A stretch of DNA of 33,682 nucleotides from Methylobacter sp. (GTDB lineage Bacteria > Pseudomonadota > Gammaproteobacteria > Methylococcales > Methylomonadaceae): NCBI GenBank assembly GCA_024636505.1, contig JAGXGY010000038.1, positions 1-33,682 of the forward strand. The letters are read 5' to 3'. Under the pieces are notes generated by a model. It saw only the letters and a program-made list of their open reading frames with translations, did no database searches and was not told the DNA's origin. The translations under genes and the position numbers were made by a program. Below, in pieces: positions 24,050 through 33,483 of the stretch (positions within the stretch are counted from its first letter, which is position 1; every line of letters begins with the position of its first letter).

Positions 24050-25155
24050 CAGGCCAAGACGTCAATTAATGCGTTTAGAAACAACTGGTTTTCTGCCTGT
24101 GTGCCGATGGTAATACGCAAATGATTGGGCAATTGGTAAACGCCTACCGGCCTAACGATCACACCTTTGCGCAGCAAGGCTTCGTAAATCGGTAGCGCGG
24201 GCTGTTTCATGTCAACCAAGACAAAATTACCGGCTGAGGGAATCCATTCCAGACCCAATTTTTTAAAACCTTCAGTGATCAACTGCATACCTTGGGTATT
24301 AATGGCAAGGGTATTTTGCAAGTGCTCGGTATCGCTCAACGCGGCTTCGGCAGCGGCCAAAGCCAGCATATTATTGTTAAACGGCTGGCGCACCCGATTT
24401 AAAATATCGGCTAATTGCGGACTGGATAAGCCATAACCAATACGCAATCCGGCCAAACCATAAGCCTTGGAAAAGGTGCGGGTAATTAACAGATTGGGGT
24501 ATAAGTTCAGCCAGGCGATTGAAGTGTCTGCGCTGCTGTCACCAACAAATTCACAATAAGCTTCATCTAGTACGCAGATGCAAGTATCCGGCAAGGCGCC
24601 AATAAAGGTCTCTAAGTCGGCGTGATTCAGCAAGGTGCCGGTCGGATTATTGGGATTGGCGATAAACACCAGCCGCGTTTTATCAGTCACCCGTTGCAGC
24701 ATCGCATCCAGATCATGGCCGTAATTCAATGCAGGCGCGACCACTGCTGTAGCGCCGACGGCTTGGGTTACAATTGGATACACCGCAAACGCATGCTGCG
24801 AAAAAACCACTTCAAGTTTCGGCGTTAAAAACGCCCTGGCCACCAGCTCCAGAATTTCATTGGAACCGTTGCCCAGGGTAATCTGACTCATCTCGACAGC
24901 ATATTTATCAGCTAAGGCGCGCTTCAAATTAAAACCATTGCCATCCGGGTACAAAGCCAAATCCTTTAGCGTCGCCTGTATTGCCGCCAAGGCTTTTTTT
25001 CCAGGTCCTAAAGGGTTTTCATTGGAGGCGAGCTTTATAATATGCGTAAGTCCCAATTCACGCTCAAGCTCTTCAATCGGCTTGCCGGGCGTATAGGGAA
25101 CCAGCTTTTGCACGCCGGACACGGCAAGGTTATAAATTTTATCAGCGTTGTTCAT
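24049..25155 (-). CDS. hisC: Histidinol-phosphate/aromatic aminotransferase
   Basis: This is a class I/II PLP aminotransferase of 368 residues: KLASNENPLGP (41-51), ANPNNPTG (166-173), DEAY (197-200) and the PLP lysine Lys230 in TRTFSKAYGLAGLRIGYG. It closely fits the HisC group. Its place between pheA and tyrA suggests it also, or mainly, transaminates prephenate-derived keto acids to phenylalanine and tyrosine, as proposed for this supraoperon in Pseudomonas. Whether the genome holds a second hisC in a his operon cannot be seen here. Confidence 0.93.
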   Translation of the reverse strand: MNNADKIYNLAVSGVQKLVPYTPGKPIEELERELGLTHIIKLASNENPLGPGKKALAAIQATLKDLALYPDGNGFNLKRALADKYAVEMSQITLGNGSNEILELVARAFLTPKLEVVFSQHAFAVYPIVTQAVGATAVVAPALNYGHDLDAMLQRVTDKTRLVFIANPNNPTGTLLNHADLETFIGALPDTCICVLDEAYCEFVGDSSADTSIAWLNLYPNLLITRTFSKAYGLAGLRIGYGLSSPQLADILNRVRQPFNNNMLALAAAEAALSDTEHLQNTLAINTQGMQLITEGFKKLGLEWIPSAGNFVLVDMKQPALPIYEALLRKGVIVRPVGVYQLPNHLRITIGTQAENQLFLNALIDVLA

Positions 25156-25181
25156 GGGGATCTGTTTGAGAGCGTTTAAAA

Positions 25182-25198
25182 CTCATCGGAAAGATGAG
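25182..25198 (-). terminator. Terminator-like hairpin between pheA and hisC
   Basis: CTCATC (25182-25187), loop GGAAA, GATGAG (25193-25198). On the minus strand the stem is followed by TTTTAAA. It lies in the 52-base gap between pheA and hisC, the only sizeable gap between pheA and cmk. It could act as a partial terminator or attenuator. No leader peptide rich in Phe or Tyr codons is visible before it in that gap. Confidence 0.5.
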
Positions 25199-25207
25199 AA
25201 AGAATTG

Positions 25208-26293
25208 TTAGAGTACGGCCTTGGGATAAGAACCCAGCAGCTTGAGCATATTCACGTTATCTTCCAGTAGTAACAGCGCCTTGGCGACATTTTCATCTTC
25301 GCTATGACCCTCAATATCGATAAAAAACACATAATCCCACAATCCCTGCCGCGACGGCCTGGATTCGATATGCACCATGCCGATATTCAATCTTGCGAAA
25401 GGCTCAAGTATTCTGTGCAACGCACCGGGTTGATTGCCTGTAGAAACGACCAGAGAGGTTTTGTCGTTACCCGTGGAAGACGATATTTGCTGGCCGATAA
25501 CGATAAAACGGGTGGTATTGTTAGCTTCGTCTTCGATATTCTTTTCGATAATATTTAATCGATAAATTTCAGCCGCAACAATACCCGCTATCGCAACCGT
25601 CTGTTTATGGGTCGACGCCAATCTGGCGGCCTCGGTGTTGCTGTTAACCGCAATTCGCTTCGCATTCGGCAAATAATTATCCAGCCATTGCCGACACTGC
25701 GCCAACGATTGCTGATGAGAAAACACCTCGGTCACGTCATCCAGACTATCGACCAGCCCCAGCAGGTTTTGATGCACTCTGATTTCGACTTCGCCGCAAA
25801 TTTTCAGCGGCGAATTCAAAAACCGGTCCAACGTATGGCTGATGACGCCCTCGGTGGAGTTTTCGACCGGCACCACGCCGAATTGGCAGTTGCCGTTTTC
25901 CACCGCATTGAAAATATCGTTAATGGTCGCCGCCGGTACGGTTTTAACCGCAGAGCCGAAATGCTTGATGGCAGCTTGCTGGGTAAATGTGCCCTCAGGA
26001 CCTAAATAAGCCACATCCAGCGGTTTTTCAAGCGCCAAACATGCCGACATCAATTCCCTGAAAAAATGAGCCGCCGTATCATCGGTTAACGGCCCCTGAT
26101 TTAAGTCTTTTATGCGCCGCAATACCAATGACTCTCGATCCGGGCGATAAAATGTCCCTTGCTCACCCTGTGCAGTCTTGGTTTTGGCAACTTCCATTGC
26201 ATATGATGCGCGCTGATTCATCAATTGCAGAATCTGCTTATCGATGGCATCAATTTTGTCTCTTAATTCAGAAAGGGGGGTAACAGATGACAT
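25208..26293 (-). CDS. pheA: Chorismate mutase/prephenate dehydratase (P-protein)
   Basis: This is a two-enzyme protein for phenylalanine synthesis, with a regulatory ACT domain. Residues about 1-90 are an AroQ-type chorismate mutase (LSELRDKIDAIDKQILQLMN, then YRPDRESLVLRRI). About 95-270 is prephenate dehydratase (YLGPEGTFTQQAA, VPVENSTEGVISHTLD and NNTTRF). The C-terminal ACT domain has GALHRIL and HIESRPSR, the phenylalanine-binding signature, so feedback inhibition is likely. The ATG at 26293 has AGG five bases before it; the TTG at 26308 is less likely. It is separated from serC by a 170-base gap holding a dispersed-type repeat. Confidence 0.96.
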   Translation of the reverse strand: MSSVTPLSELRDKIDAIDKQILQLMNQRASYAMEVAKTKTAQGEQGTFYRPDRESLVLRRIKDLNQGPLTDDTAAHFFRELMSACLALEKPLDVAYLGPEGTFTQQAAIKHFGSAVKTVPAATINDIFNAVENGNCQFGVVPVENSTEGVISHTLDRFLNSPLKICGEVEIRVHQNLLGLVDSLDDVTEVFSHQQSLAQCRQWLDNYLPNAKRIAVNSNTEAARLASTHKQTVAIAGIVAAEIYRLNIIEKNIEDEANNTTRFIVIGQQISSSTGNDKTSLVVSTGNQPGALHRILEPFARLNIGMVHIESRPSRQGLWDYVFFIDIEGHSEDENVAKALLLLEDNVNMLKLLGSYPKAVL

Positions 26294-26344
26294 GGCGACC
26301 TGATTCAAATATTGGGTTTTCGGTAACTATTCACTAATTAGCAA

Positions 26345-26431
26345 AATGGAACGCTGATGAATATGATAAACACGGATAACTCAAGAAAAATCTTAGTTAA
26401 TCTTAACTATCTGCGTCATCTGCGTTCCATT
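26345..26431. repeat. 87-bp palindromic repeat element between serC and pheA
   Basis: AATGGAACGC (26345-26354) and GCGTTCCATT (26422-26431) form perfect 10-bp terminal inverted repeats around 67 bases. Inside lies a second palindrome, AGTTAA-TC-TTAACT (26395-26408). No gene fits in the gap. The arrangement is that of a REP/MITE-like dispersed repeat. In the supraoperon transcript it would fold as a long hairpin between the serC and pheA messages. Confidence 0.7.
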
Positions 26432-26463
26432 GTATTAAATGACTGAGTAATTACGGTTTTCGA

Positions 26464-27543
26464 TTAATGAGTGCGTTCAAACTCAGCCATAAAATCAATC
26501 AGAGCCTGCACACCGGCTTCCGGCATCGCATTATAAATGCTCGCCCTCATGCCGCCGACTGAACGATGACCTTTTAGTTCAAATAAACCATTGGCTTCCG
26601 CAGCCGCCAAAAACGGTTTATCGAGGCTTTCATCCGCCAAAATAAACGGCACATTCATCCGCGAACGCGAGGCAACTTCTACCGGATTGGAATATAACGC
26701 CGATTGGTCAATCGCTTGATACAATTTTGCCGATTTCGCAATATTACGTTGCTCAATCGCATCAACGCCGCCTTGCGCCTGCAACCATTTCAGCACCAGT
26801 CCGGTCAGATACCAGCTATAGGTTGCCGGTGTATTCAACATCGATTGGTTTTTTGCCTGCTCGGCATAGTTGAAAACCGGAGGCACGGTTTTAGGCGCAT
26901 GACCGACCAAATCGTCACTAACAATCACCACAGTCACACCGGCAGGCCCCATATTTTTTTGCGTACCCGCATAAATCAAGCCGTATTGGCTGACATCGAT
27001 CTTGCGCGATAAAATATTCGACGACATATCCGACACTAGCGGCAAACCCTGGCTATCCGGGCAAGATTGAAACTCCACACCGTGTATGGTTTCATTAGAC
27101 GTATAGTGCAAATAAGCCGCTTGATTGTCGATTGCCCAGCTTGCCGCATCGGGTATCGTGGTAAATTTTGACGCTTCGGAACTGGCGCTGACCACCACAT
27201 CGCAATAAGCCTTGGCATCCTTAATGGCTTTTTCCGACCAGGCACCGGTGTTTAAATAACAGGCCTTGGTTTTGCCGTTCAGGATATTTTGCGGTATCAA
27301 CGAAAACTGCGCGGTCGCTCCGCCTTGCAAAAACAACACCGTATAGTTTTCAGGAATCGCCAACAGCGCCCTCAAATCGCTTTCCAGCTCTTCGGCGATA
27401 CTGGAAAAATGCTTGCCGCGATGGCTCATTTCCATGACCGACATGCCGCTATCGCGCCATTCCAGCATTTCTTGCTGTGCTTGCTGCAATACCGACTCCG
27501 GAAATGCAGACGGGCCTGCGCTAAAATTAAACACTCTGGACAT
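26464..27543 (-). CDS. serC: Phosphoserine aminotransferase
   Basis: It is a PLP enzyme converting 3-phosphohydroxypyruvate to phosphoserine, and 3-hydroxy-4-phosphohydroxythreonine formation for pyridoxine synthesis. At 359 residues it compares well with E. coli (362). NFSAGPSAFPESVL opens the protein, with SHRGKHF (40-46), FLQGGATAQFSLIPQN (71-86) and the PLP lysine Lys196 in YAGTQKNMGPAG. GHRSVGGMRASIYNAMP closes the fold. The ATG overlaps the gyrA stop by one base (TAATG), so translation is coupled to gyrA. Confidence 0.97.
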   Translation of the reverse strand: MSRVFNFSAGPSAFPESVLQQAQQEMLEWRDSGMSVMEMSHRGKHFSSIAEELESDLRALLAIPENYTVLFLQGGATAQFSLIPQNILNGKTKACYLNTGAWSEKAIKDAKAYCDVVVSASSEASKFTTIPDAASWAIDNQAAYLHYTSNETIHGVEFQSCPDSQGLPLVSDMSSNILSRKIDVSQYGLIYAGTQKNMGPAGVTVVIVSDDLVGHAPKTVPPVFNYAEQAKNQSMLNTPATYSWYLTGLVLKWLQAQGGVDAIEQRNIAKSAKLYQAIDQSALYSNPVEVASRSRMNVPFILADESLDKPFLAAAEANGLFELKGHRSVGGMRASIYNAMPEAGVQALIDFMAEFERTH

Positions 27544-30182
27544 TACGCTTCTTCTCCTGATTCACTGTCGTCATTTATTGTTTCATCCGATGCATCCAGA
27601 TCTGATTCGGCATCGGCTAAAAGAGTACCTTCATCATCATCGGCATCATCCACCCCGGCTAAACCTTCGATACGATCGACGCCGATGACTTTTTCCTTTT
27701 TACCCAAGCGAATAATCGTCACGCCCTGGGTATTTCTGCCGACCACCGAGATGCCGTCAACCCGGGTACGCACCAGGGTGCCGCCATCGGTAATCAGCAT
27801 AATTTCGTCATTATCATTAACCAGCACCGCGCCAACCACAGCGCCGTTACGCGCCGACGTTTGTATCGCAATCAGACCTTGGCCGCCGCGTTTATGGCAG
27901 GTAAACTCTTCCAGCTTGGTGCGCTTGCCGTAACCGTTCTCGGTGATGTTCAGCACCGTACCTTCGGTCGAGATAATCAGCGAAATGACTTTTTGCCCTT
28001 CCTGCAAGCGGATTCCGCGCACCCCGGACGCCGTTCTGCCCATGGAGCGCACATCCGCTTCATTAAAACAGACCGCCTTGCCGGTGCTGCTGAACAACAG
28101 CACGTTTTGCTGACCATCGGTCACTGCAACGCCCACCAGGGTATCGTCTTCTCTTAAATCGATAGCGATTTTACCGTTAGTGCGCTGACGCTCAAATTCC
28201 TTTAACGGCGTCTTTTTGACGGTACCCGCCGAGGTCGCCATAAAAATGAATTTAGTGTCGGTAAACTCGCGTATCGGCAATATCGCATTGATTTTTTCGC
28301 CCTGCTCCAATGGCAGCAAATTGACGAAAGGTTTGCCTCTGGCGGCGCGACTGGCAACCGGCAATTGATAAACCTTCAACCAGTAAACTTTTCCCCGCGA
28401 TGAAAAACACAGAATAGTATCGTGGGTATTGGCTACAATCAGCTTGTCGACATAATCCAGCTCTTTAGTTTGCGTCGCCGACTTGCCGCGACCGCCGCGC
28501 CGTTGCGCCGTGTAATCGCTCAACGGTTGCGACTTGACATAGCCTTCGTGCGACATAGTCACCACCATATCTTCTTCGGTAATCAGATCCGCCTCGGACA
28601 GATCCAAATGGTTTTGCAAGATTTCGGTGCGGCGCGGGTCAGAATACTGCTCTTTGATAGCCACCAGCTCTTCCCTGATGATTTCCATCAGACGCGTATC
28701 GCTACCCAGAATGAACAAATACTCGTCAATTTGTTCCAGCAGCAGCTTGTACTCATTGACTATCTTATCCTGTTCAAGACCGGTCAAACGATGCAATCGC
28801 AAGTCGAGAATAGCCTGAGCCTGGGTTTCAGACAGACGGTAAATCCCGCTATGAATGCCGAACTCCACCGGCAAATCTTCCGGCCGTGAACGATCCGCAT
28901 CGGCACGCTCCAGCAGTGTTGACACCAGTCCTGCGTTCCAGTTTTTTTCCAACAAGCCGACTTTAGCCTCGGCAGGATTGCCGGCCGCTTTAATCAGCGC
29001 AATCATCTCGTCGATATTGGCTAAAGCCACCGCAAGCCCTTCTAAAATATGCGCTCTTTCCCTGGCTTTGCGCAGATTATAAATGGTTCTGCGAGTAACA
29101 ATTTCCCTCCGGTGATTAATAAAAGCGCTGATAATCTCCAGAAGATTCATGCAATGCGGGCGGCCATCCAGCAGCGCCACCATATTAATGCCGAACACCG
29201 TCTGGAATTGCGTCTGTTTGTAAAGGTTATTCAGTATCACCTCAGGCACTTCGCCGCGGCGCAGCTCAATTACCATACGCATACCGTCTTTGTCCGATTC
29301 ATCGCGTAAACCGGAAATGCCTTCAAGCTTGCCTTCCTTAACCAGCTCGGCAATTTTCTCCAGCAATCTCGCCTTGTTGACCTGATAAGGCAATTCCGTG
29401 GTGATGATCGCTTGCCGACTGCTGTCGCCGATGTCTTCAAAATGACAGCGCGCGCGCAAATAAATCTTGCCCCGACCGGTGGTATAAGCGCTGTAAATAC
29501 CTGCCGCGCCATTAATAAAAGCGGCTGTAGGAAAATCGGGCCCAGGGATATGTGCCATCAAGTCATGCACGGTCAAATCCGGCTGATCGATCATCGCCAG
29601 ACAGGCGCTGACGACTTCAGATAAATTATGCGGCGGAATATTAGTCGCCATGCCCACCGCAATACCCGATGAACCGTTAATCAATAAGGTCGGCACCCGG
29701 GTCGGCAATACTTTCGGCTCAGATTCAGATTCGTCATAGTTGGGCGCAAAATCGACGGTTTCCTTGTCAAGATCGGCCAGTAATTCATGAGCGATTTTCG
29801 ACATGCGCACTTCGGTATAACGCATCGCCGCAGGAGAATCGCCGTCAACCGAACCGAAATTGCCCTGTCCGTCGATCAGCATATAACGCATCGAAAAATT
29901 CTGCGCCATCCGTACCATGGTGTCATAAACCGCAGTATCGCCATGCGGGTGATATTTACCGATGACGTCACCGACCACACGTGCCGATTTTTTATAAGGT
30001 TTGTTCCAGTCATTGCCAAGCTCGCTCATTGCATACAACACGCGGCGATGTACCGGCTTAAGGCCGTCTCTGACATCTGGAAGGGCTCGACCGACGATAA
30101 CGCTCATGGCGTAATCGAGATAGGACTGTCTCATCTCGTCTTCGAGATTGACAGGTATTATTTCTTTAGCGAAGTTTGACAT
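27543..30182 (-). CDS. gyrA: DNA gyrase subunit A
   Basis: With GyrB it forms the topoisomerase that adds negative supercoils. Of 879 residues, the breakage-reunion domain has the catalytic Tyr122 in AAMRYTEVR, and the quinolone-determining region runs [17 protein letters not shown] (78-94) with Thr83 and Asp87 in E. coli numbering. The C-terminal pinwheel has the GyrA-box QRRGGRGKS, which marks it as GyrA rather than ParC. The end is an acidic Asp/Glu/Ser-rich tail. It is the first gene of the supraoperon behind a strong promoter. Confidence 0.98.
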   Translation of the reverse strand: MSNFAKEIIPVNLEDEMRQSYLDYAMSVIVGRALPDVRDGLKPVHRRVLYAMSELGNDWNKPYKKSARVVGDVIGKYHPHGDTAVYDTMVRMAQNFSMRYMLIDGQGNFGSVDGDSPAAMRYTEVRMSKIAHELLADLDKETVDFAPNYDESESEPKVLPTRVPTLLINGSSGIAVGMATNIPPHNLSEVVSACLAMIDQPDLTVHDLMAHIPGPDFPTAAFINGAAGIYSAYTTGRGKIYLRARCHFEDIGDSSRQAIITTELPYQVNKARLLEKIAELVKEGKLEGISGLRDESDKDGMRMVIELRRGEVPEVILNNLYKQTQFQTVFGINMVALLDGRPHCMNLLEIISAFINHRREIVTRRTIYNLRKARERAHILEGLAVALANIDEMIALIKAAGNPAEAKVGLLEKNWNAGLVSTLLERADADRSRPEDLPVEFGIHSGIYRLSETQAQAILDLRLHRLTGLEQDKIVNEYKLLLEQIDEYLFILGSDTRLMEIIREELVAIKEQYSDPRRTEILQNHLDLSEADLITEEDMVVTMSHEGYVKSQPLSDYTAQRRGGRGKSATQTKELDYVDKLIVANTHDTILCFSSRGKVYWLKVYQLPVASRAARGKPFVNLLPLEQGEKINAILPIREFTDTKFIFMATSAGTVKKTPLKEFERQRTNGKIAIDLREDDTLVGVAVTDGQQNVLLFSSTGKAVCFNEADVRSMGRTASGVRGIRLQEGQKVISLIISTEGTVLNITENGYGKRTKLEEFTCHKRGGQGLIAIQTSARNGAVVGAVLVNDNDEIMLITDGGTLVRTRVDGISVVGRNTQGVTIIRLGKKEKVIGVDRIEGLAGVDDADDDEGTLLADAESDLDASDETINDDSESGEEA

Positions 30183-30309
30183 TGATCCCTATACATACAG
30201 TGCGCCGTTAGTTAATACAGACCGGCATGGTTTCGTGACTAAGTACGAACACACTTATCCTGATTTTTTTTGTTTAAAGTGTGACTACATGGCATGAAAT
30301 AAGCCGCCA

Positions 30310-30338
30310 ATTATAACAAATTGTCGCAATAGTGTCGA
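30310..30338 (-). promoter_or_regulatory. Promoter of gyrA and the supraoperon
   Basis: On the minus strand TCGACA (30338-30333, 5 of 6 to TTGACA) is followed by 17 bases and a perfect TATAAT (30315-30310). A TGT just before the -10 gives an extended -10. It would start transcription about 120 bases before the gyrA ATG. The rest of the 355-base gap 30183-30537 shows no gene; it contains a T8 run near 30270 in the leader. Confidence 0.8.
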
Positions 30339-30537
30339 AGCCGATAACATTTTAAATCTTTCTCCGCAAACAATCCGGTTTTGCTTCAGACAAAAGACAA
30401 ATAAAACAACGCTGATTAACTGCATCGTGCGCGATACTTGGCTTAAAACGCACAGCGCGCCGGAATTGAGCGAAGATTAATCGTCGATTTCATTCCATGC
30501 TGCGAAAAGACGCGTACCGCGCGACTTACTCATTTCA

Positions 30538-31257
30538 TCAGCCGAATATTTCCGATAGAAAATTTTGCATCGCTATCCATGAACGTCGGTCGGAATCGGG
30601 CTGATAGACAGCTCCGAATACGGGATCATTGGCAAGCGGGTTAGTGAATCCATGCACAGTATTGCCGTAGGTATGCAACTGCCAGTCTACGCCTGCATCG
30701 GTCATTTCCTGCTCAAAAGCCAGCATTTTCTCAGTCGCAACCAACGGATCATCCCGTCCATGCAAAGCCAGGATCTTTGCCTTAATGGCGTTACCCCGGG
30801 TATTCTCAGGCGCTGTCAGCAAGCCATGGAAACTCACCGCGCCTTTAATATCAGCACCGGTTCTCGCCAGATCAAGCGAACACAAGCCGCCAAAACAAAA
30901 ACCAATGGCGGCGATGTTGCTATCATCAACCCAAGGCATTAATCTCACCGCCGCCAAAGCCGCTTTCATGCGCTGTTGCAACAGCGTTCGATCAGCCATA
31001 AAAGGCTGCATCAGCTGCATATTTTCTTCAGGATTAGTCCCTAAAACACCCTTGCCGTACATATCAACCGCAAAGCCGACATAACCTAAAGCCGCCAGTT
31101 TTTTAGCTTTCTCGGCAACAAAATCATCCCGACCCGCCCAGGTATGATTAATTAAAACCGCCGGTCTGCGGCCTGAAACCTGATCGTCAAAGGCAAAAAA
31201 AGCCTCCAGTAATTTATCGCCATCCAAATAAGCGACGGTATTCGAGACTATTGCCAT
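30538..31257 (-). CDS. Dienelactone hydrolase family protein
   Basis: This is a 239-residue alpha/beta hydrolase of the dienelactone hydrolase family. The nucleophile is Cys121 in IGFCFGG (118-124). The triad is completed by an Asp in HGRDDP (169-170) and by His202 in NTVHGFTNP. VLINHTWAGRDDF and AVDMYGKG are family-like. There is no aromatic-degradation gene nearby, so hydrolysis of dienelactone itself is doubtful and the substrate is unknown. It starts 11 bases after the phosphatase gene ends and is probably cotranscribed with it. Confidence 0.88.
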   Translation of the reverse strand: MAIVSNTVAYLDGDKLLEAFFAFDDQVSGRRPAVLINHTWAGRDDFVAEKAKKLAALGYVGFAVDMYGKGVLGTNPEENMQLMQPFMADRTLLQQRMKAALAAVRLMPWVDDSNIAAIGFCFGGLCSLDLARTGADIKGAVSFHGLLTAPENTRGNAIKAKILALHGRDDPLVATEKMLAFEQEMTDAGVDWQLHTYGNTVHGFTNPLANDPVFGAVYQPDSDRRSWIAMQNFLSEIFG

Positions 31258-31268
31258 GCCATTACCCC

Positions 31269-31763
31269 TTATGATTTAATTCGACCCGATGCCTGTAAGC
31301 TTTTTACAAAACCGACGGAGGCTTCTTCAACCATATCCAGCACCCGTTCAAAACCATAAGTGCTGCCATAATAAGGATCAGGCACTTGACGATTATTCAG
31401 ATGCGGCGCGTAATCAAGAAAATAGTTAACCTTGCTTTTGTATTGATCAGGACAAGCATTAATCAGTATGGAATAATTTTCATCATCCATTGCCAGTATA
31501 AAATCGAAATCCTCAAAATCCCCGTTAATGACCTGCCTTGCCCGCAAACCGGATAAATCGACCCCCCTTTCGCCAGCCGCCGCCTGGGAACGCAAATCCG
31601 GCGCATTGCCGACGTGATAAGCATGAGTACCGGCCGAATCAATCGAAAAACACCCGTCTACATCCTGATCCCTGACCAGCTTGGCAAACACGCCCTCAGC
31701 CGTAGGAGACCGGCAGATATTGCCCATACAAACGAAAAGTACCTTTATTTTTTTCATATTCAA
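31269..31763 (-). CDS. Low-molecular-weight protein tyrosine phosphatase
   Basis: This is a 164-residue cytoplasmic phosphatase. The active-site P-loop C-x5-R is VCMGNICRSPTAEG (Cys12, Arg18), and the general acid Asp129 is in PDPYYG. SAGTHAYHVGNAPDLRS and ILAMDDENY are typical. Met3 is an alternative start. In some Gammaproteobacteria this gene follows kdsB in the lpxK neighbourhood; here it lies 30 kb away, upstream of the dienelactone hydrolase-like gene. A role on Tyr-phosphorylated kinases of polysaccharide export cannot be inferred, since none are nearby. Confidence 0.93.
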   Translation of the reverse strand: MNMKKIKVLFVCMGNICRSPTAEGVFAKLVRDQDVDGCFSIDSAGTHAYHVGNAPDLRSQAAAGERGVDLSGLRARQVINGDFEDFDFILAMDDENYSILINACPDQYKSKVNYFLDYAPHLNNRQVPDPYYGSTYGFERVLDMVEEASVGFVKSLQASGRIKS

Positions 31764-31919
31764 TAAAACCGTAACGAGTTAATCATAATGGCGCATATTG
31801 TAACGCCGTAACAAAAAAATGAGCAGCTATCCAGTAGGCGATTCGTTATCGCCGGCTCGCAGAAATTGATCAGGTTTTAGAGCGTTTTTTTTCATCATTA
31901 TTGACTTTGCAAAGGCTTA

Positions 31920-32495
31920 TCACGCTTTATGATGCAAACTTATTTTAACCAGAGACCAACCCAGAAAAACCATATTCACCCCCAAAAACAAGCCCAGCAG
32001 CCAATGCGCCGACTCAGACCAACTGATCAAGATGATCAGCGCAAAAACCAAAGCCGTAACGCCACTGAACAAAATAAAACCCCAGTTAGCCAAGGGCCGC
32101 ATCATCAATGCCACGGAAATTTTGGCCATACCTTCCAGCGCAAAAAACAGCGTCATCAACATTGTCAAAGTCAGCACACCGGTAACCGGCTTAGTAATAA
32201 ACAAAAAACCGACGACAGCCTGCAAAATCCCTATAAATAACCACCAGCCAAAACCCGGCATATTGTGAAAGGCAACAGCGCGACTCACATGAACCATGCC
32301 AGCGAACAGCAAAATCCAACCTAAAAATACGACTATCGCCACCGTAAAAAACTGCGGTACCACTATCGCGCAAAGCCCAAGAATAATAAAGAAAACACCT
32401 TCCGCCAAAAACAGCCGCCAATGTATTTGCAAATAAGTCAGCATTTGCTGCTGCATATGCTTTAGTTCAGTATTAATATTGTCTAGTTTATTCAT
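31920..32495 (-). CDS. HdeD-family membrane protein
   Basis: This is a 191-residue inner-membrane protein with about six helices in three pairs: WRLFLAEGVFFIILGLCAIV, then GWILLFAGMVHVSRAV, LQAVVGFLFI, LFFALEGMAKI, and ALVFALIILI with LLGLFLGVNMVFLGWSL. This repeated pattern and length match HdeD (acid-resistance-associated) proteins. A GGAG 8 bases before the ATG supports the start. The molecular function is unknown. It is alone in its transcript by spacing (156 bases to the phosphatase). Confidence 0.85.
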   Translation of the reverse strand: MNKLDNINTELKHMQQQMLTYLQIHWRLFLAEGVFFIILGLCAIVVPQFFTVAIVVFLGWILLFAGMVHVSRAVAFHNMPGFGWWLFIGILQAVVGFLFITKPVTGVLTLTMLMTLFFALEGMAKISVALMMRPLANWGFILFSGVTALVFALIILISWSESAHWLLGLFLGVNMVFLGWSLVKISLHHKA

Positions 32496-32813
32496 GATTT
32501 TTCTCCGATCTATGCAAAAAGATATGTATAGCCTCGCCTGTTTTTTTAGGCTTTTTTATTTGCTGCCATCCTTTTCTACCTCCCAAATTAAACAGCAAAA
32601 ACCGTCGTAATAGCGCTCAGATAGAATAAAATTCTTTCTGATACTTTTTATTCTCACTGAATCACATAAAGCAACTTTTTTATACTAACAGCTATAGAAA
32701 TGTTCACCATTATTTTTTGTTATATAAGTAATTGTACGGATTTATACCGATTCGAAAATAACGGATACTTTCTTATGGTTTTTTATTGAGTATCGATAAA
32801 CAGGAATAAGATT
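32496..32813. other. AT-rich gap between divergent hdeD-like and exported-protein genes
   Basis: No gene is seen. The stretch should carry both divergent promoters. A plus-strand hairpin GCCT-GTTTTTTT-AGGC (32536-32551) followed by six T looks like a small intrinsic terminator pointing right, although no plus-strand gene precedes it. Nothing else is clear. Confidence 0.5.
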
Positions 32814-33329
32814 ATGAATAATCATCTATTAATTTTTATTGGGATATTGCTTTTTTCTACGACAGCACTGGCCCTTGAAAAAACCGCTGCGGTGCAGAAC
32901 GATGATGTTCATCAACGTATGCAACAACTGATACCCTTTTCATTAGATCAAACTCTAGAGACGTTTACCAAAACTGTTCATGGCGGTATTCAGCATGTTG
33001 TTGCCAAATCAGCCGACAATACCAAACAAATAAAATTGATCCGGTCACATTTACTCAAAATTGCCAATGAATTCAGAAAAGGTAATTTTTCCATCACTGA
33101 ACAGATACACGGCACCGATATGCCGGGTCTGGCCCAATTAAAAACGGCAGAAACCGATGATATAAAATTTGAATATAAAGCTTTACCCGATGGCGCGCAG
33201 ATACATTATTCAACTGAATACCCCGAATTTGTTCAGGCGCTTCATCTATGGTTTGACGCCCAAATTATCGAACATGGAAATAAAGAAATACCGGGACACA
33301 GTCAACACCATTCAACACCTGCGGAGTAA
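32814..33329 (+). CDS. Exported protein of unknown function
   Basis: This is a 171-residue protein with a signal peptide (about 1-20, MNNHLLIFIGILLFSTTALA). The mature part has a helical region and two blocks I would expect to be conserved: FTKTVHGGIQHVVAK with IKLIRSHLLKIANEFRKGNF, and IHGTDMPGL followed by LPDGAQIHYST and ALHLWFDAQIIEHG. I believe relatives exist that databases often call aspartate carbamoyltransferase, but nothing here supports that activity. The His-rich tail (GHSQHHS) could bind metal. AGGAATAAG lies before the ATG. It is probably periplasmic. Confidence 0.75.
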   Translation: MNNHLLIFIGILLFSTTALALEKTAAVQNDDVHQRMQQLIPFSLDQTLETFTKTVHGGIQHVVAKSADNTKQIKLIRSHLLKIANEFRKGNFSITEQIHGTDMPGLAQLKTAETDDIKFEYKALPDGAQIHYSTEYPEFVQALHLWFDAQIIEHGNKEIPGHSQHHSTPAE

Positions 33330-33373
33330 ATGTTTAAAACGATTATACCGACTCATCCGTCTCCATAAATCTC

Positions 33374-33396
33374 AATGACCGGGAGTCATTTATTTT
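33374..33396 (+). terminator. Weak intrinsic terminator after the exported-protein gene
   Basis: AATGAC (33374-33379), loop CGGGA, GTCATT (33385-33390), then TATTTTT. The stem has only 6 pairs, but the U-rich tail and its place 45 bases after the stop fit an intrinsic terminator. Confidence 0.45.
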
Positions 33397-33483
33397 TGAA
33401 GCGCAAAATCTAAAATATAGCCGATATATTCTTTACCTTGCGTTCTCTGTACATGACAAAAATTTTTATCTTCTGACTCTCAA

